From NCBI GenBank assembly GCA_021786555.1, contig JAJYNB010000407.1:1-10700 (forward strand): 10,700 bases of DNA, given 5' to 3'. Numbering within the stretch: position 1 is the first letter of the stretch; each line of letters starts with the position of its first letter. Position numbers and translations under genes: made by a program. Shown here piece after piece: positions 1 through 6,659 of the stretch. A model generated the notes under the pieces. That model ran no database searches. It had not been told where the DNA came from and saw only the letters and a list, made by a program, of their open reading frames with translations. The DNA comes from Bacillota bacterium (GTDB lineage: Bacteria > Bacillota > Desulfitobacteriia > Desulfitobacteriales > JAJXUE01).

Positions 1-55
1 GCCTGCCGTAGGTTTAGCTTAGGAGAACGAATCATAAGAGTTTGGAGGATTTGGG

Positions 56-1509
56 ATGAACCAGGATAATGGCAGGACCATTGCTTCCCCCGCAGCTCAG
101 GAGCATCCGGGGAAACGCAGGCTGATTTTGCTGGCGGTGGCCATAGGTACTTTTATGGGTCCGCTGGATTCCAGCGTAGTGAATATCGCGTTACCCTCAA
201 TCAGCAGCTATTTTCATGCATCTATGGCTACGGTGGAATGGGTTATCATGTCCTACTTGCTGATTATCAGCAGTCTCCTGCTCACCTACGGCAGGCTGGG
301 GGATTTGTACGGGCACAAGCGCATTTATTTAACGGGTTTCATTATTTTCACCTTCGGCTCCCTGCTGTGCGGCATTGTTCCGACCATTAGCCTGCTAATC
401 ATCTCCCGCGCCCTTCAAGCCATAGGCGCAGGCATGCTTATGGCCATGGGTCCGGCGATCATCACTGAAACCACGCCGCCCAAGGAGCGTGGCAAAGCTT
501 TAGGAACCATTGCTGTGGCAGTTTCAGTGGCTTTGACCACCGGCCCTGTAATCGGCGGATTCTTGACCAGCCATCTAGGCTGGCAGAGTGTGTTCCTGAT
601 CAACGTACCTATCGGGATTACAGGGTCTTTATGGGCGCAAAAAATTATCCCGCTGCCAAGGGCCGTGAGACCCAGCCCTTTGATATTAAAGGAGCCGTAC
701 TGCTTTTCCTCGCTCTGATCGGCCTGCTCCTTCCTCTGAACTATGCCGAAAAGCTCGGCTGGCAAAACCCCTATATCCTCTCTCTGTTGGGTATAGGGCT
801 GGTTCTCCTGACAATCTTCATTGTCCTGGAGCGCCGCATAAAATATCCTATGGTAGACTTATCCCTGTTCAGGAATCGCCTGTTTTCCATGGGCAATCTG
901 TCATCCCTGCTTAACTACATGGCCCAGTTTACAGTAATCTGGATCATGCCTTTCTACCTGCAGCAGCTGCGCCACCTGACTGCGGCGCAAGCTGGTATGC
1001 TGCTAATACCTATGCCTTTGGTGACCATGGTTGTGGCGCCGGCGAGTGGAACTCTCTCCGATAAGACCGACACGAGGTATGTAAGTTCCGTCGGCATGGG
1101 TATAACAGCTGCAGGCTTATGGCTTTTAAGCGGACTGCACGCTGAATCCTCTACTCTAAGAATAATTGTGGCCCTGGTCATAACCGGCTTGGGTGTGGGT
1201 ATGTTCCAAACCCCCAACAACAGCGCAGTCATGGGCACTGTGCCGCCGCAGCGCCGCGGTATTGCTTCCAGCCTGCTGGCAACCATGCGCAATATTGGCA
1301 TGGTTTTGGGGGTTGCCGTATCAGGAGCAGTATTCACCGGATTATTGGCATACTTTACAAAATCCCTGGCCAATCAGGGCCTGAGCGGCAGCCGGCTAAC
1401 CGTTCAGGCCTTTACAGGCAGCATGCATTACACTTATCTGGTGGCGGCCGGCCTTGCCTGTTTAGCGGTGTTAACTTCACTGGTAAGGGGCCCGTTGAAT
1501 GCCGGATAA
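56..1509 (+). pseudogene. DHA2-family (EmrB/QacA-like) MFS drug exporter, frameshifted
   Basis: This is a major facilitator membrane transporter of the 14-helix DHA2 drug:H+ antiporter type, expected to export hydrophobic compounds across the cytoplasmic membrane. The N-terminal part (56-718 frame) shows the family motifs in order: LDSSVVNIALP at residues 38-48, the motif A loop GRLGDLYGHKRI at 79-90, RALQAIGAGM around 118-127, and GPVIGGFL (motif C) at 163-170, then WQSVFLINVPIG. The C-terminal part continues in another frame (631-1509) with further hydrophobic helices to a normal end. The two parts add up to about 484 residues, the usual family size. The switch needs one extra base between about 639 and 651: an A6 run at 639-644 and a CCC at 649-651 are candidates, and one more C would read IIPAAKGRE smoothly. 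It is either a recent frameshift mutation or a sequencing error. The start ATG at 56 has GGAGG at 44-48. The substrate cannot be told from sequence. Confidence 0.85.
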
Positions 1510-1560
1510 TTATTGCTCGCGCTGGCATACAAAGAATCGCAGGACAAACTCGGCATTGGC

Positions 1561-2232
1561 CTAAATGTTTGGAATCTGCCAGTCGACCTCTGTGCTGCCG
1601 ATTTGGAGCAGGAACTGGTTGGCCCGGGAAAAGGGCTTGCTGCCGAAAAAACCCCTGTTGGCCGAAAAAGGGCTGGGATGGGGGGATTTGATCACAAAGT
1701 GCCTGCCCGAGTCTATGAGTTCTTGCTTTGCCTGGGCATGGGCGCCCCACAGGATAAAGACAACCGGTCTTTCCCTCTGATTCAAGGCTCTTATAACTTT
1801 GTCGGTAAAGTGTTCCCAGCCTATGCCCCTGTGGGAATTGGCAAGGCCCTGGCGGACGGTGAGAACTGTGTTGAGCAAGAGCACCCCTTGTTCGGCCCAG
1901 CGTGTAAGGTAGCCGTTGTTAGGAACATAACAGCCCAGGTCAGACTGAAGTTCTTTAAAGATGTTTTGCAGGGAGGGCGGCGGGGTGATGCCAGGCTTGA
2001 CAGAGAAGCTCAACCCGTGGGCCTGGCCCGGCCCATGATAAGGGTCCTGGCCTAATATAATCACTTTAGTGTTTGCCAAAGGGGTAAAATGCAAGGCGTT
2101 GAAGATGTCGTACATGTCGGGGTAGATTACCCTGGAACGATATTCATTGATTAAGAACTTTCGTAATTCTGCGTAATAGGGTTGAGTAAATTCCTCTGAT
2201 AAAACAGCCCAGTCATTTTTTAAAATTTCCAT
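1561..2232 (-). CDS. ung: Uracil-DNA glycosylase, family 1 (UDG)
   Basis: This enzyme removes uracil from DNA, from cytosine deamination or dUTP misincorporation, as the first step of base excision repair. The 223-residue protein is full length for family 1. The water-activating motif GQDPYH lies at residues 61-66 (catalytic Asp63), the uracil-stacking Phe is in HGLSFSV at about 72-78, the uracil-specificity Asn is Asn121 in LLLNTVLTV, and the catalytic-His/DNA-intercalation loop HPSPFSANRGFFG spans 185-197 (His185). All key residues are present, so it should be active. The start ATG at 2232 is preceded on the minus strand by GGGTGAG, a modest ribosome binding site. It is convergent with the exporter, with a gap of about 50 bp and no obvious terminator hairpin. 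It is probably transcribed alone from the 2233-2447 region. Confidence 0.96.
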   Translation of the reverse strand: MEILKNDWAVLSEEFTQPYYAELRKFLINEYRSRVIYPDMYDIFNALHFTPLANTKVIILGQDPYHGPGQAHGLSFSVKPGITPPPSLQNIFKELQSDLGCYVPNNGYLTRWAEQGVLLLNTVLTVRQGLANSHRGIGWEHFTDKVIRALNQRERPVVFILWGAHAQAKQELIDSGRHFVIKSPHPSPFSANRGFFGSKPFSRANQFLLQIGSTEVDWQIPNI

Positions 2233-2447
2233 AACTCACCCGAACATAATTTTTAAGGATAAATGTCATATTCTTATTCAATTCAGGCTGGACTTTTTCC
2301 TGCAAAAACTGCGCTGCAAAAACAAGGTTTAAAGAAGCCGATTAGGTACAAGCTATTAGCAACACTTACAAAGAAAAGGGAGGAAATGCCCGTGAATAAA
2401 AAGTATGTCAGGGGGACAGGTCCCTTGACGCGGACGCCCCCTTGTTA
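2233..2447. other. Intergenic region upstream of ung, no convincing gene
   Basis: This stretch separates the starts of ung and the end of the selenoglutaredoxin gene, both on the minus strand. It should hold the ung promoter, but I see no good -35/-10 pair. It contains a 10-bp direct repeat, CTGCAAAAAC, at 2300-2309 and 2314-2323. A strong plus-strand GGGAGGA followed by ATG/GTG around 2380-2395 looks like a translation start, but the reading frame runs straight into the palindromic element at 2411-2441 and then antisense through the glutaredoxin gene. It may be the 5' remnant of a lost gene. Confidence 0.4.
2411..2441. repeat. REP-like palindromic element or hairpin downstream of the glutaredoxin gene
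   Basis: A G5 run at 2411-2415 faces a C5 run at 2437-2441. Nested inside is the near-perfect palindrome GGGAC-AG-GTCCC at 2413-2424. On the minus strand it lies 7 bp past the glutaredoxin stop and a CTTTTTATT tract follows, so it could act as an imperfect terminator for the flavoprotein-glutaredoxin operon. The GGGGGACAGGTCCC core also resembles dispersed palindromes found between genes in some Firmicutes. Only one copy is visible here, so repeat status is inferred. Confidence 0.4.
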
Positions 2448-2786
2448 TCAGGTTGAGACCGAAAACTTGTGGGAGCATTTAGGGCAGGTGACCTGGATGT
2501 TTCCCTTACCGGTAGGCACCCGCAGGTTCTGGCCGCAGCTCTCGCACTGTACCAGCCTGTGGTCTACCAGTTTCAGGACCCGTTCTTTATCCAAACCTAT
2601 CACCACATCGCTGCCGATAAAAAAGGTCGGCACGCCGCTGATGTTACGCTGCTGCAGTTCCCGCATGGCAGCGGGGTCTTCATGGATATTCCTTTCCTTA
2701 AAATGAATGTTGCTGCGCGAAAGAAACTCCTTCGCCATAGTGCAGTAGGGTCAGGTGCGGCTGGTAAAAAGAACGACTTCTTTCAT
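2448..2786 (-). CDS. Selenocysteine glutaredoxin with C-terminal zinc ribbon (UGA at codon 12)
   Basis: This is a thiol/selenol-disulfide oxidoreductase of the glutaredoxin/NrdH-like thioredoxin fold, 112 residues if the UGA is read through. The frame from ATG 2786 reads MKEVVLFTSRT-U-PYC, placing an in-frame TGA (2753-2751) exactly at the first cysteine of the active-site CPYC, giving Sec12-Pro-Tyr-Cys15. Upstream lie the typical first beta strand (VVLFTS) and a GAGAGG ribosome binding site. Downstream are the cis-Pro segment SGVPTFFIG at 50-58 (Pro53) and VVIGLD at 61-66. Residues 81-104 add a zinc ribbon, CESC...CPKC, not part of ordinary glutaredoxins. A SECIS-like hairpin follows the UGA. 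The gene ends in tandem stops TGA-TAA. Starting instead at Met17 (2738) would remove strand 1 and the catalytic residue, so that call is wrong in my view. It follows the flavoprotein gene by 33 bp, likely as one operon. Selenoprotein glutaredoxins with UXXC are known in clostridia; the zinc-ribbon fusion is the odd part. Confidence 0.88.
2713..2753 (-). promoter_or_regulatory. Candidate bacterial SECIS element following the Sec UGA
   Basis: Just after the UGA (2753-2751) the minus-strand mRNA can form a 7-bp stem, GCGAAGG (2735-2729) with CUUUCGC (2723-2717, one G-U pair), closed by a 5-nt loop AGUUU (2728-2724). A second 4-bp helix, CUGC (2745-2742) with GCAG (2716-2713), extends it across a one-sided 6-nt bulge. 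The UGA lies 22 nt from the apical loop and the loop has a G at its second position, both matching known bacterial SECIS rules for SelB binding. Folding was done by eye. Confidence 0.7.
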
Positions 2787-2819
2787 TCTCAAAACCTCTC
2801 AATCCATTATGAAATTTAT

Positions 2820-3407
2820 TCAGTTGGAGACCAGGTCAAACCCTGCCTGGAAAACCTCACTAAGTGCTATTGGATGGTGCAGAATTTCGCCCTTGGTGTC
2901 AACTTTGCTGTAGCAGTATTGGTTTAGGTACTTTACATCCAGCACCTTATAGTAATATTTAACGCTGCGGACAGCGCAGTCAAACACACCGGGCAGGTCA
3001 GTTCCCGCAGCAGACAGGAAAATTCCCCGGCGCTCCGGGCCTTCCGGCCGTGGGGCAACAGGCTTGTGAAGGATGTATTTAGTGGCCCAAAATCTTTGAC
3101 CGCGGTCAACTAAGGCTTTGCCCATGGCGTTGATCCCCATGGAGAAGATCGGAGCCGCCAGAATGAGCCGGTCTGCAGTGAGCAGTTTGTCGTAAATCAG
3201 CTGCATGTCGTCTTTGACCACACACTTGCCCTCTTTGTGGCAGCCGTCACAGGCGATACAGGGCGAAAACTTGAAGCTGCGCAAAAAAATCTTCTCACAG
3301 CGTGCTCCGCCTGATTCTGCTCCCTGGACAGCATGCTCCAATAAAGTGGAGGTATTGCCCTGAAGGCGTGGACTGCAGCCTATGGCCAGGCAGTTGATTT
3401 GGGACAT
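2820..3407 (-). CDS. Flavodoxin-fold NAD(P)H/FMN reductase with Cys cluster (iron-sulfur flavoprotein-like)
   Basis: This is a cytosolic flavodoxin-fold oxidoreductase of the NADPH-dependent FMN reductase / iron-sulfur flavoprotein superfamily, 195 residues. The N-terminal strand INCLAIG is followed by the phosphate-binding loop CSPRLQGNTSTLL at 11-23, typical for FMN binding. Residues 50-62 carry C50-X2-C53-X2-C56-X5-C62, the compact motif that holds an iron-sulfur cluster in iron-sulfur flavoproteins (Isf). The segment ADRLILAAPIFSMGINAMGKALVDR (about 78-102) is the second flavin-binding region. The start ATG at 3407 has AAGGAGTG at good spacing. It is first in a two-gene unit with the selenoglutaredoxin, suggesting that it feeds or draws electrons from that protein, although this pairing is inferred. 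The physiological partner and substrate are unknown. Isf-type cluster content is likely but not certain; a cluster-free quinone or nitro reductase is the alternative. Confidence 0.87.
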   Translation of the reverse strand: MSQINCLAIGCSPRLQGNTSTLLEHAVQGAESGGARCEKIFLRSFKFSPCIACDGCHKEGKCVVKDDMQLIYDKLLTADRLILAAPIFSMGINAMGKALVDRGQRFWATKYILHKPVAPRPEGPERRGIFLSAAGTDLPGVFDCAVRSVKYYYKVLDVKYLNQYCYSKVDTKGEILHHPIALSEVFQAGFDLVSN

Positions 3408-3463
3408 GGTGGTTCACTCCTTAAATACATTTCCATGATGCAATATTTTCCGCTGAAATACAA

Positions 3464-3494
3464 GTTATACGGTGAAACTGTTCCAGTTTTTCAA
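3464..3494 (-). promoter_or_regulatory. Candidate promoter with 19-bp spacer and dyad operator (MerR-like layout)
   Basis: Reading the minus strand, TTGAAA (3494-3489) serves as a -35 and TATAAC (3469-3464) as a -10, each one base off consensus, with a long 19-bp spacer. The spacer contains a perfect inverted repeat AAACTG-GAA-CAGTTT (3489-3475). Over-long spacers containing a dyad are the hallmark of promoters that MerR-family activators untwist. It would drive the flavoprotein-selenoglutaredoxin operon with a leader of about 50 nt. No MerR gene is seen in the window. Confidence 0.45.
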
Positions 3495-3538
3495 TTTGCC
3501 CATCCGGCCCAAAAGGGATAAAAAATGATGGGCGGATT
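3493..3538 (+). promoter_or_regulatory. Inverted repeat / hairpin in the leader of the lipid kinase gene
   Basis: AATTTGCCCATC (3493-3504) can pair with GATGGGCGGATT (3527-3538), 12 bp with two G-U pairs that favour the plus-strand RNA. The loop contains a small CCC-AAAA-GGG. It lies in the 210-bp divergent region between the flavoprotein and kinase genes. A weak plus-strand promoter, TTGCCC (3496-3501), 17-bp spacer, TAAAAA (3519-3524), overlaps it, so the element may be a protein-binding DNA site rather than an RNA structure. Confidence 0.3.
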
Positions 3539-3617
3539 TTCTGCCAGCGTAACAAGTCAGGCTCTGTTTGCCAGCGGGTCAGGGGCCGGCTCGAAAGAGA
3601 TTGCCAGGGGGTGGAAG

Positions 3618-4526
3618 ATGAAAAAGGCCCTGTTAGTTTACAACCCTGTGGCCGGCAAGAAGGTCTTTGCGGCCAAACTTGACAGCCTGGTAGGATTCTT
3701 TCAGCAGCGCGGCTGGCTGTTAAGTCCCTACAGGACCAGCGGAATTGGAGAAAAGGGCTTGAAAGAGGTTTTGGATGAGGCCGCCTTTGAAGCCGTAATT
3801 GTAGCTGGGGGTGACGGCAGCGTACACCATGTGGTCAACCTGCTCTTAAGGGCAGGACTGGATATCCCACTGGGGATAATACCGGTGGGGACGGCTAACG
3901 ATTTTGCCGCTCACCTGGGCCTGCCGCCTGAAGTGGATGAGTGCTGCACCATTATCGCAGAAGGCGAAACAACAAGGGTAGACATTGGCTGGGCCAGCGG
4001 CTCCTATTTTGTCAATGCGGCCAGCGCGGGCCTGCTGACCGATATCCCCCACATGACCGATGTCGGCATGAAGAACGTTCTGGGCAAATTAGCTTACTAC
4101 CTGAAAGGCATCGAACAAATTCCCAATTTCCGCCCCATAGGTGTGGAAATAGTCACCAGGGATAGGCTGGTTAAGGAAGAAATGCTGCTGTTCCTGATTC
4201 TTAACGGCCACACCGCCGGGGGCTTTACCCATCTGGCTCCCAGGGCCAGCATCGAGGACGGGGCCTTTGACGTGATTATGGTCAGACCGTGCAATCTGGG
4301 TCAATTGCTATCGTTATTTGTAAAGCTGATCAAAGGAGAGCATATAAATGACCCACGGGTAGAGTACTTTCAAGCCAGCCAGGTTATCATCAATTGTTCT
4401 CAGGCAATTGACACCGATTTGGATGGGGAACAAGGACCAGGTTTCCCCTTGGAGATTAAAGTCTTGCCCCAACGCCTGCCGGTGTTCACAAAGAAATTCC
4501 GTGTCCGGCAGGAGAAAAGGTTTTAA
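3618..4526 (+). CDS. Diacylglycerol kinase-like lipid kinase (YegS/BmrU family)
   Basis: This soluble, membrane-associating lipid kinase phosphorylates diacylglycerol or a related lipid using ATP, in phospholipid recycling. The 302-residue product from ATG 3618 matches the usual family length. It begins KKALLVYNPVAGKK (residues 2-15), has the nucleotide-binding GGDGSVHHVVNLL at 64-76 (GGDGS at 64-68), and GIIPVGTANDFA around 86-97, all diagnostic of the DAGK catalytic domain. The C-terminal domain carries the usual DTDLDGE segment near the end. The frame is open 31 codons further up to 3525, but that extension has no family similarity, whereas 3618 has a GGGGGTGG ribosome binding site at good spacing. 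The gene is first in the plus-strand series and lies 47 bp ahead of rubrerythrin, so co-transcription is possible. Other substrates such as sphingoid or isoprenoid lipids cannot be excluded. Confidence 0.92.
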   Translation: MKKALLVYNPVAGKKVFAAKLDSLVGFFQQRGWLLSPYRTSGIGEKGLKEVLDEAAFEAVIVAGGDGSVHHVVNLLLRAGLDIPLGIIPVGTANDFAAHLGLPPEVDECCTIIAEGETTRVDIGWASGSYFVNAASAGLLTDIPHMTDVGMKNVLGKLAYYLKGIEQIPNFRPIGVEIVTRDRLVKEEMLLFLILNGHTAGGFTHLAPRASIEDGAFDVIMVRPCNLGQLLSLFVKLIKGEHINDPRVEYFQASQVIINCSQAIDTDLDGEQGPGFPLEIKVLPQRLPVFTKKFRVRQEKRF

Positions 4527-4573
4527 TAGGGAATAATTCTAAAAAAAGATTTTATGAAAGGAAGGATTGAATC

Positions 4574-5089
4574 ATGAGCACTGCAACATATCAAAATTTA
4601 ATTAAGGCCTTTGAAGGCGAAAGCCAGGCCCGCAACAAGTACACTTTTTTTGCGGCTGTGGCCCGGCAGGAAGGATGGCTCGAAATAGCCGAGGTTTTCG
4701 AGGAAACTGCAAAAAATGAAAAAGAGCATGCCGAAATTATCGCTAAGCTGCTGAAAATCATGGGAACCAGCAAAGACAACCTGATTACAGCTATTAAAGG
4801 CGAAACCTACGAGTATACTGATATGTACCCAAACTTCGAAAAGACCGCGCATCAGGAGGGAGAGACTGCTGCTGCCAACTACTTTAAGCTGGTACAGCAG
4901 GTGGAAGAAATGCACGCCAAGCGCTTCCAGTCTTTGCTGGACGCGCTGGAGAACAATGGTCTATTGAAGCGGGATACGCCCATCGCCTGGCGCTGCCGCG
5001 AGTGCGGCTACACCTTTGAGGGGACCGAACCGCCTAAGGTTTGCCCGCTGTGCGGCCATACCCATACTTTTTACAAACCGGTAGAATAG
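4574..5089 (+). CDS. Rubrerythrin (non-haem di-iron peroxidase)
   Basis: Rubrerythrin reduces hydrogen peroxide to water in the cytoplasm of anaerobes, taking electrons through its own rubredoxin domain. The 171-residue protein has a four-helix ferritin-like domain with the iron-binding pattern FEGESQARNKY (residues 13-23), ExxH at 49-52 (NEKEHAE), HQEGET at 93-98 and ExxH at 111-114 (VEEMHAKRF). The C-terminal compact rubredoxin has C141-X2-C144 and C157-X2-C160. All ligands are present. The start ATG at 4574 is preceded by GAAAGGAAGG. The neighbours carry two further rubredoxin modules with the same CX2C-X12-CX2C spacing. No PerR-type box was recognised in the 47-bp gap upstream. Confidence 0.97.
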   Translation: MSTATYQNLIKAFEGESQARNKYTFFAAVARQEGWLEIAEVFEETAKNEKEHAEIIAKLLKIMGTSKDNLITAIKGETYEYTDMYPNFEKTAHQEGETAAANYFKLVQQVEEMHAKRFQSLLDALENNGLLKRDTPIAWRCRECGYTFEGTEPPKVCPLCGHTHTFYKPVE

Positions 5090-5259
5090 GGGGTTTGGGT
5101 AAAGATGGGGTTAAGGACGCCGGGCGGAAGCTCTGGCCTTTTCCATAGAGGATTACCGCCGGGGGGAATCTCATACTGTACATGTGACTTTATCAACAGA
5201 CTGATTCCGGCAGATTGGGTAGAATGGAACCAGCTTTGAAAGCCAGGGGGGTAAGCAGC

Positions 5260-5976
5260 ATGGACTTTTACCAAGCTTTATCACAGTATTATGATGACGT
5301 GTTTCCGCTGAAGGTGGAACAGAAGAACTTTCTGCGCCGTTTTATCGACCTGGAGGGGATCAAGTCTGTACTTGATGTGGGCTGCGGCACCGGTTCCTTC
5401 TGCCTGGAAGCGAGTGAGTGGGGCCTTACCTGCCTGGGCCTTGACCTGAGCCGGGAAATGATCGGGATTGCCAGGAGGAAGAGTGAAGAACGGGGCAGCC
5501 GAGCCGAATTTATGCAGGCCGATATGCTGGATTTGAGCAGCGTGCCGGGCAGGTTCGACGGGGTGTTGTGCCTGGGCAACACTTTAGCCCACCTTACCAC
5601 TGAGGGCCAGCTGAAACAGGCCTTGGAGCAATTCGGCGCCAAGGGGAACAACCTTTTAATTCAGTTGGTCAATTACGACCGGGTTTTAGCGAAGAAGATC
5701 ACTGAACTGTCGGAAATCCGCACAGCAGACCTGGTGTTCCGCCGCTACTACAGGCACCTGGAAAACGGGCTGATCGAGTTTTCCATGCAGCTCGAACGGG
5801 GAACGGAAAAAACCGGCGGTGTTAACATCTTAGCCCCTTTGGCCAAAGAAGGTCTGGAGCGGGCCTTTGCGTCCACCGGTTGGAAAGCGGTCAGTTGGTG
5901 GGGAAGCTTCAGTGGTGAAGTTTGGTCTCCTGACTCACCGGCTACTGTTGTGGCGGCGACATTTGGTGTAGAATAA
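5260..5976 (+). CDS. Class I SAM-dependent methyltransferase
   Basis: This is a Rossmann-fold methyltransferase of 238 residues with unknown substrate. Motif I VLDVGCGTGSF is at residues 37-47, the SAM-ribose-binding acidic strand end GLDLS is at 60-64, motif II ADMLDL is at 87-92, and FDGVLCLGNTLAHL is at 99-112. The C-terminal half is mostly beta-rich and resembles the substrate-covering part of small-molecule methyltransferases. Start ATG 5260 is preferred because CAGGGGG lies 10 bases upstream; the frame is open back to 5215 but adds 15 residues with no family similarity. It sits 170 bp after rubrerythrin, a gap with no clear terminator, and 36 bp before the rubredoxin-flavoprotein. Its link to the redox genes is positional only. 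Confidence 0.9.
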   Translation: MDFYQALSQYYDDVFPLKVEQKNFLRRFIDLEGIKSVLDVGCGTGSFCLEASEWGLTCLGLDLSREMIGIARRKSEERGSRAEFMQADMLDLSSVPGRFDGVLCLGNTLAHLTTEGQLKQALEQFGAKGNNLLIQLVNYDRVLAKKITELSEIRTADLVFRRYYRHLENGLIEFSMQLERGTEKTGGVNILAPLAKEGLERAFASTGWKAVSWWGSFSGEVWSPDSPATVVAATFGVE

Positions 5977-6012
5977 GCGCATGACAAGCGTATAAAATTA
6001 GGGGGGGTACAT

Positions 6013-6645
6013 ATGGAGCAAAAACGCTGGAGATGTACGGTGTGCGGTTATATACATGTGGGGGATACGCCCCCTGAGGTCTGCCCGGTGTGCGGGGTTG
6101 ACTCCAGCTTTTTTGAAGACGTGACAGATGATACTCCAGCGGCAGAGGATGCAGCACCTCCCGCTCCAAAAGTGGACATACCACGCGGCATCAAGCCGGC
6201 TTTGTTTAAGATATCCTATGGGCTGTACATAGTCACTTCCGTCAACGGGGACAAAATCAACGGCCAGTGTGCCAACACGGTATTTCAGATAACCTCTGAA
6301 CCTGCCACAGTGGCCATCGGTATCAATAAAAGCAATTACACCCATGAGCTTATCCAGGCCAGCGGGCTGGTGGGTATTTCAATTTTGGGGCAGCAAGGCC
6401 ACGACCTGGTTCGCAACTTCGGCTACCGCTCGGGACGTGAGGCGGATAAATTTGCCGGGATATCTTACCACACAGGCGGGAGCGGAGTACCTATCCTGGA
6501 GAACTGCGTCGCCTTCCTGGAAGGCAAAGTGGCCCAACAGATGGATTGCGGCACCCATACCCTGTTTTTGCTCGATGTGCTGGCAGGGGACCTGGTATCG
6601 GACAGCGAGCCCATGACCTATGCTTATTTCCGGGCGACCAAGTAA
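6013..6645 (+). CDS. Rubredoxin-flavin reductase fusion (high-molecular-weight rubredoxin-like)
   Basis: This fusion electron-transfer protein of 210 residues is cytosolic. Residues 6-28 are a compact rubredoxin with C8-X2-C11 and C24-X2-C27. An Ala/Pro-rich linker (about 39-55) leads to a flavin-reductase-like FMN-binding domain (58-210) with FKISYGLYIVTS, GQCANTVFQIT, and the cofactor-contact stretch ATVAIGINKSNYTHE. The domains match those of acetogen high-molecular-weight rubredoxin (Hrb), which passes electrons from NAD(P)H:rubredoxin reductase to A-type flavoprotein oxidases, but there rubredoxin is at the C-terminus; here the order is reversed. The start ATG has the run AGGGGGGG just upstream. 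The next gene starts 14 bp after its stop, so they are almost surely co-translated from one mRNA. Likely role: electron carrier for oxygen or peroxide reduction with its neighbours (inference). Confidence 0.9.
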   Translation: MEQKRWRCTVCGYIHVGDTPPEVCPVCGVDSSFFEDVTDDTPAAEDAAPPAPKVDIPRGIKPALFKISYGLYIVTSVNGDKINGQCANTVFQITSEPATVAIGINKSNYTHELIQASGLVGISILGQQGHDLVRNFGYRSGREADKFAGISYHTGGSGVPILENCVAFLEGKVAQQMDCGTHTLFLLDVLAGDLVSDSEPMTYAYFRATK

Positions 6646-6659
6646 GGGTGGAAAAAAGT

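Noticed and set aside
1513..2055. Plus-strand open frame of 180 codons
   Set aside because: Antisense shadow of ung, which has all catalytic motifs.
2263..2706. Plus-strand open frame of 147 codons
   Set aside because: Most of it is antisense to the glutaredoxin-zinc ribbon coding region, which has clear domain motifs; composition shows no family resemblance.
2448..2738. Short glutaredoxin starting at ATG 2738
   Set aside because: It would lack the first beta strand and the active-site residues that are encoded just upstream across the UGA.
2820..2822. TGA at the end of the flavoprotein as a second Sec codon
   Set aside because: Read-through gives only a few unrelated residues before another stop, and no conserved active site is there; it is a normal stop.
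3525..3617. N-terminal extension of the lipid kinase
   Set aside because: No family similarity and a better ribosome binding site lies before ATG 3618.
5120..5163. Imperfect CCGGGCGG/CCGCCGGG pairing between rubrerythrin and methyltransferase genes
   Set aside because: Has a mismatch, a long loop and no T-run, so it is not a convincing terminator.
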